DNA from: Opeltia flavorubescens
Taxonomy: Eukaryota; Ascomycota; Lecanoromycetes; Teloschistales; Teloschistaceae
DNA: 64,000 bases
Reading direction: 5' to 3'
NCBI GenBank assembly: GCA_000442125.1
Contig: KE546977.1
Coordinates: 1,240,001 to 1,304,000, forward strand
Made by a program: the position numbers and the translations under genes. The notes below the pieces were generated by a model. That model searched no databases. It worked only from the letters and a program-made list of their open reading frames with translations, and was not told where the DNA came from. Positions 58,694-64,000 of the stretch are shown piece by piece (position 1 is the first letter of the stretch; each line of letters begins with the position of its first letter).

Positions 58694-61403
58694 ATGGCTT
58701 CACGGAAGCGTGGGCGGGCGGAGATGGAGTCGTCAGAGCCAGCCTCTGAGCCAGCCCAGGAATCGAGTCTCCTGCAGCGGATTCGGAACACTTGGGAATT
58801 TTCCAACCTTATGCAATTCATTTTTATCTTTGGGAAGGCCGTAAAGATTGATGACGATTTTACTGTGGATGTACGTCTCGACTGCGACCCCCCATGAATT
58901 TGTCGACAATCTTCATTGGTCCTTGTTTTGAAAGCTAATCCTTGCTCTCTATACATTAGGACTTGGAAGCCGAATGCATGAAGACCGGCCCCTCCGAAAA
59001 ATTGGTCGAGATTGGCCTTGCTCTATTGAAATGCGTCTCATCGCACAGGGGCCTCACGTGAGTGTGTCGCATCATTGGAGGAAGAGTCTAAATGTTGACC
59101 TGTCGTTTAGTCCAGAGATATTCGATGAATACACCCGACGTCAGTACGTAGCAAAGGCGCCTGAACGAAACCCTTTTGGCATCGAAGAAACCCCTCAGAA
59201 GTTCAACGACTTCGATATCTTCACAAAACTTAGTGTGCTATGTCAAATTTCGCGATGGACATTCGTCAACTCAGACAGGATGAGGGAGAAGATGTCGGAA
59301 ACTATGGATGCGGATCAGGTACAATGGGTGAGTTTGTCATATGTTGTCATGGAACGGGCTTATAGTAATCCAATGATATAGCGTATTGAAGAGATCGGTT
59401 ATGACAAACAAGAACGGTACTATTTTGTTCTCGACGACAACCGCTTGTATCGCCGTACCGATCCTCCGCCTCCACCTTCGCCACCTCCCAAACCCAAAGC
59501 CAATTCTAGAAAAGCCAAGGCTGCGGCTCGAGCAAGCAAGCGACGAAAGACTAAAGAATCCCAAGAAACAGAGCAAGACGATGAAGTGGAGAAGCCAACA
59601 GCGGATGAAGATAGTGCTACACTAAAAAAGAATGACTTTGGGGGCCGGACATGGGAATGTATCGCTGTCACGTTGATCGAGTACAATAACTTTCTGGACT
59701 CTATCAAGAAGAGTAAAGACCTTGACGAGAAAGCCCTTTACAAACGAATTAGCGAAGATGTTTTGCCAATCATTGAGAAGGATGAGGAATCCAAGCAGCG
59801 GCGACAGGCTCGGAAGGAGCGAGAGATGATGAACATGGAGAAGCTCGCGACGGCCAAACGATCGAGCCGACTAGCAAGCAAGTTCGAGACTGAACGTATA
59901 CAACGAGAAGCTGCTGAAGCAGAACAAAAGCGAAAAGCGGACATTGCTGCCGCAATCGCCCATGAGGAAAAGCAGAAGAAGATGGAAGAAGCCCGCGAGT
60001 CACGAATGATGACTCGGGAGCAAAGACTCAAGGAGCGCGAACACAAGCGAATCTTACATGAGGAAGAGCTCGCTAACTTGTCTGAGGACAGCAAGAAGTT
60101 AGAGACCGGAGAGGCTAGGATGTCGGAGCGGCAACTGAAGTCAGAAATGGACAAACGCAAGAAAGAGCTTGCTGCTCTAGCCGAGGAAGATACATGGACC
60201 TTCGACTGTGCCGCGTGTGGAGTTCATGGCGAGAACCTCGACGACGGGACCCATAGCGTTGCATGTGAGAAGTGCAACGTGTGGCAACACAGTGCCTGTT
60301 TGGGCTTCTCTCAAGTGGAAGCTGAGAAGGACGATTTCCACTTCATCTGTCAAGATTGCACACGCCGAGCGGAAGACGCTGCCAAACCTAAGATCCCACC
60401 ATTGAAGTTCCATCTCGGTTCTTCATCTTCACCGCCAAACCAGAAAAGCAGTCATTCTGCCAACGATTCAAAGAAACGTAAATCTATTGGTGAAGGAGGT
60501 CAAATGCCTCCCCTCAAGAAATTCAAACCGGTCGAGACGCAGCCACCGCCGGCAGCATCAGCCCGGCCCCTACATTCAAACCTAGGCCAGAATGGTATGC
60601 ATCAGGCTATCATGAACGGCCCCACACTATCTCCACAGGGTCAAATATCAAATCATCGAGGCACCAATGCTGCCGAGACAGTTCCACCGCCAGGTCTCAG
60701 ATCACCGCCTGGACCGCCTGCATACTCTAACGGTTACACTAATCATGTTCCTTTGCCTAACGGCTATTCCAACCAGCAACGCCTTGAAAGCCCAACCCGT
60801 CAGCCTGGTCCACATCCCAACGACTACACTGCTCAGAGCAATGGCAATGCTGTCAATCACTTTCCCGTCCAATATTTTCCGGAGCAGACACCGCAGCGTC
60901 CGGCCTATCAGCCCAACAATGCGCAAGACCCATTCCTAAATACCTTCGATCGAGTCCGCCCAGGCTCTTCCAGCGGGCCTCCTGTCTCAACACCAGCCAA
61001 CGTGCCTACGACCCTTTCATCCCCATCTTTTACCCAAAACACCCCGAGACTGTCGCCATACGTTAATGGAACGTCGTCCGCAACGCCCATTCTTCCAGCG
61101 GCACTACCACCCCCAGTCAAGCAACAAATGTCACCACCACCTCGTGCACTGCATCTCCCTTCCTCGAGTCCCATCAATCATCCGCCCTTGCATAACAACG
61201 CTCCTTCCTCCCCGGGCTTTTCGCCAACCAAGCAGAGTCCACCTCGCCTTCCTTCAAGCTACAGTGTTAGCAGTACGCCTGTGCTACCTCCTGTTGCCCA
61301 GCTCGCTCCAAGTCCGAAGCAGCAGAACCTTCAACCACCCATTAAGCCTTTGGATTTCGAGAGGCCTACAATGAACGGGAACGGGCATGCGGAGTATCAA
61401 TGA
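58694..61403 (+). CDS. DDT-domain and PHD-finger chromatin protein, 837 aa
   Basis: Four exons (58694-58870, 58960-59057, 59111-59327, 59382-61403). The N-terminal part (LLQRIRNTWEFSNLMQFIFI, VDDLEAECM, LVEIGLALLKCVSSHRGLT) resembles a DDT/WHIM1 module. A YYFVLDDNRLYRR element follows, then basic Pro/Lys-rich sequence and a long charged coiled coil (about 290-415). A C4HC3 PHD finger reads FDCAACGVHG...VACEKCNVWQHSACLGF...FICQDC (about 440-495). The C-terminal 330 residues are Pro/Ser/Asn-rich and disordered. The order is that of RSF1/CECR2-like remodelling partners and reads histone tails, probably in a chromatin complex; the exact complex is not clear. Confidence 0.85.
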
Positions 61404-62713
61404 ACGGCGCTCCGCAATTCCTTTATCGAACCTCAGACTATCGACTCCAAGACTGACATGGGATGTTGCCTCTCTCAATCTTTAATAGCTGCTAATATCG
61501 ACTGACTTCGGTGAATGTCTATTCTCAGCTTATACAGACAAGAGCGGCACCTAATAATGAATTCCTGCATTTGCCCAACAGAGAGTTGGCTGTGAGCGAG
61601 CACTTGAATTCTGGTATCGACTGACCCTTGGCGAATGTCTACTGGTTTTGCAAGGGGGCTTTCATGGCTTTGGAATTGGTGGAGTTTGAGATCATACTTG
61701 GGCATAAGGGAAGGTGGGAAAGGGTATTATGGATGGTGGATTGGCACGATGTTTAGCTTTTATTTCTCCTTTCTTCTTCCTTTTTATCTTCTTCCCTTGA
61801 CTCATGATGAGACATGAGCATGCATCGGTTGGACATGATTGATCGGAGGTAACTCATCTGCATGAATGGCTGGCTATTCCTGGGTTTCAAAATCGAGACA
61901 TAGCGTGGCGAGTGGGTGTTTGTCATTACACTGAATGTTGCATCTTAGGGGAAGGAATCTTTGATGCGAGAGATGGAGCATGGAATTATTTGTACATAGA
62001 TTTTTTCAATGGAAAGTTATCTCCATCATTATTTGTAAAGCTGTGTCGGTGAAGTCAATATTCAAGATCTTGCGCCTCCCTGCATAGACTTTTTGGGAGT
62101 AAAATTTTAGAGATTGAGTTTCTACGCACCCTTTTTGTCTATGGATGATGAATCCCGAGGTTCTGGAACGGGGGATGGCTGGATCTATGTATGTGATCAA
62201 TGCAAGGGTCGTGGATTCTCCATTCTTCAGATTTTGTGGGCAATGAACAGTTATATGGCAAGATTCCAAAGAGCTTTTGTTCTGATTGATTCAATACGTT
62301 CTTTCCTTTATTGGAACGCAGGAGGGGTTGTTGGGGGGGGGGGAGGTGAAAGGGGACGGAGGTGAAGATGTCTGTCCATCGCGTGCCGTGTTTCTCACAT
62401 GCTAAGTCGCAGGGCTTTTCTGTATCTTCTATGTTGACGGGGGCAGATAGAGGCGGATTCTTATCAATTAGGTTGGTGGGAATCATATCTCTGGCTCGGC
62501 AATGGAGTATGACGGGTTCGAGAAAAACGATGCACTTATATGATCATTTGACTTTACTGAAGGTTGAAGTCGTGGGGAAATGGAATGGCGTAGTACGGGT
62601 TGAACGGCATGAACATTCAGGTTCGAAAACAACGGTTGAGTCTGAGAGAGAAAGGCAATTCTGCTTCGAGGCTTGAAAGTTATTCTGAGCAATGTTTCTT
62701 TGACTATGAATCC
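61404..62713. other. Intergenic region, 1.3 kb
   Basis: No gene supported. An 11-base G run lies at 62333-62343. It should include both 3' UTRs of the convergent neighbours. Confidence 0.4.
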
Positions 62714-63244
62714 CTAAAGCGATTTCCCAACCCAAAGCTTGATCATGATGCCAGCCGTGTTCCCAGGTGGTGAAACGTGACACCTAAACGTCATTGGTAC
62801 CGTTCCATCCATCAGCTGGTCCACGAACTCGAAGATGATATCCCATGGCACTGCGTTCATGAAGCCTTGCTCAGCGAGAAATGACAAGGTGAACTGGCCA
62901 ATTGAAATCTCTGCTACTGCGCTTGGGGTCTCATCGGCGACGATCCTACGCTGGACATCCTCTAGTATTTTGAGATAGAAATCTCTGAGGTGCAAGAGGG
63001 AGAAGGCGGCAGGCGTGATGAAGTTGATTACTTGGTATTTGATCTTCCAACCGTTGGCGATGGTGTGTTGTCCCATCATGCGTTTGGTCATGGCGAGAGT
63101 ACTGGAAGGTGGACTGGAAGTGGCTATTTCCTGAGCGGTTGATAGCTGATATGGGGACTTCGGTGCTCCATGTGCCACGAGGGCGAATGAGACAAGGATG
63201 AAGATAAACGCCACATTTCGGATTGACGAGGTACGAAATCGCAT
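62714..63244 (-). CDS. Small secreted protein, 176 aa
   Basis: Single exon. MRFRTSSIRNVAFIFILVSF ALVAHGA is a signal peptide with a likely cut after HGA. The mature protein has a helical look (FSLLHLRDFYLKILEDVQRR), a central SIGQFTLSFLAEQG block, VPWDIIFEFVDQLMDGTVP, and a beta-like end (FRCHVSPPGNTAGIMIKLWV). It has one cysteine. I know this as a recurring uncharacterised secreted family in Leotiomycete-type fungi, without function. ATG at 63244 fits the signal peptide. Confidence 0.75.
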   Translation of the reverse strand: MRFRTSSIRNVAFIFILVSFALVAHGAPKSPYQLSTAQEIATSSPPSSTLAMTKRMMGQHTIANGWKIKYQVINFITPAAFSLLHLRDFYLKILEDVQRRIVADETPSAVAEISIGQFTLSFLAEQGFMNAVPWDIIFEFVDQLMDGTVPMTFRCHVSPPGNTAGIMIKLWVGKSL

Positions 63245-64000
63245 TCTGTCTTTCGGATTTGTTATAGAGGCTGCTTAGGATTTAAGCTTATGGATCAAGC
63301 TTCTCCATGTGCAAGGCTTCTTATCAGGCTGTTCAAACATGCGGAATATATGCCGAGGATTTAAGATGCATGAAAGTCCGCTGCTTCAACGGTTTTCGCA
63401 TATCGAGTATCGGCTGCTAAAACAATGGGAATTCGCAAAATTCGATAACCCCCGGACACGGGAAAGTGAAACAACTGGGAGATGTGACTAGATTGACGAT
63501 CTTGGCTCGTCTGGCAGTAGAAAGAGTTCGTATTGCCGCTCAGTTTGCGACAAGTCACCGTTGTTGCGAACACTGTTTGACCTATGAGATAGCAAATTGA
63601 ACAGAGAACAGTGGTCCGCGTAGGTCATTCTTTGAAATTTGCGTGGTTAAACTCAACGAGAATGGGAGAGAAGGTTACAAGCTTCGACTGTCGTGATATC
63701 AAGAAGCTGGCCTCGAATAGCAAGGTCATTAGCAAGACGAAAGGAAAAGAAAGCCAATCGTCACGGCATTGAAGACAAAAGATTCCTACCGTTCCCACAC
63801 CACCGGACTCAGTCGGGCATGCGTGCGGTATTGTGGAGAACAACAAAACATAGCTTTAGCAACATTTCTCTCGGCGTGGAGAATAGAGGTGCGTAATACT
63901 CAGCAGTCATGTCCTGGTCGCAGCCCGACATGCGTACTTCTGAAGCATCTTGAAAAGTCTGATGAAGTGTAAAGAAGATGAGAGGATTGATTAGCGTGTA
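63245..64000. other. Terminal region, 750 bp
   Basis: No supported gene; short frames on both strands only. The first part is the promoter of the secreted protein. Confidence 0.4.

Noticed and set aside
62333-62343. Run of 11 G
   Set aside because: A simple homopolymer in an intergenic region with no further structure; prone to sequencing error.

Overview
The window is nuclear DNA of a filamentous ascomycete (Pezizomycotina). Coding-gene families, introns of mostly 48-100 bp with GTRNGT donors and CTNAY-like branch sites, and small secreted proteins all fit this; the closest gene flavour is Leotiomycetes/Helotiales-like, which is an impression and not a measured placement. I see no tRNA, rRNA, intact transposon, viral fossil or CRISPR. 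Three single N bases (24444, 34996, 36014) show it is an assembly with a few unresolved bases.

Region by region. 1-2.6 kb: a GCN4/CPC1-type bZIP regulator with two AP-1-type sites and short upstream ORFs, and an apparent one-base frame break at its N-terminus. 4.5-8.4 kb: decayed pieces of DHHC-type palmitoyltransferase genes in both orientations around one intact orphan membrane gene. 10.8-13.3 kb: a fusion of an esterase-like domain, a patatin phospholipase and a C2H2 tail. 15.1-25.3 kb: GH16 glucanase, NmrA-like reductase, HIRAN/SNF2/RING helicase, a small secreted protein, an Fpg-type DNA glycosylase. 25.7-35 kb: MIX23/CID2-like protein, a gene-poor 3.6 kb, then NatA subunit NAA15 and TIM54. 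35.6-38.4 kb: the NDR kinase COT1.

38.6-40.3 kb holds the most novel item: three tandem copies of a 39-50 residue cysteine-rich zinc-finger-like microprotein gene, each with a similarly spaced TATA and AP-1-type promoter. 40.4-46 kb: tubulin chaperone E, splicing factor SF3A2, an acidic hypothetical, a SUZ-domain protein. 46-54 kb: a Pro/Val/Gly repeat secreted protein, the iron-sulfur assembly factor NAR1, a large disordered protein, a PI-PLC X-domain protein. 54.3-61.4 kb: tRNA methyltransferase TRM8, CCR4-NOT subunit CAF40, and a DDT/PHD chromatin protein. A small secreted protein lies at 62.7-63.2 kb.

Most genes are single-copy housekeeping genes that do not form a cluster. Three pairs are divergent with short shared promoters (TBCE/SF3A2, the acidic hypothetical/SUZ protein, PLC/TRM8). 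The CPC1-like factor and the AP-1-type sites in the microprotein array suggest, as inference only, that the array could be a target of general amino-acid or stress control. Exon coordinates were worked out by hand from splice signals and frame continuity.
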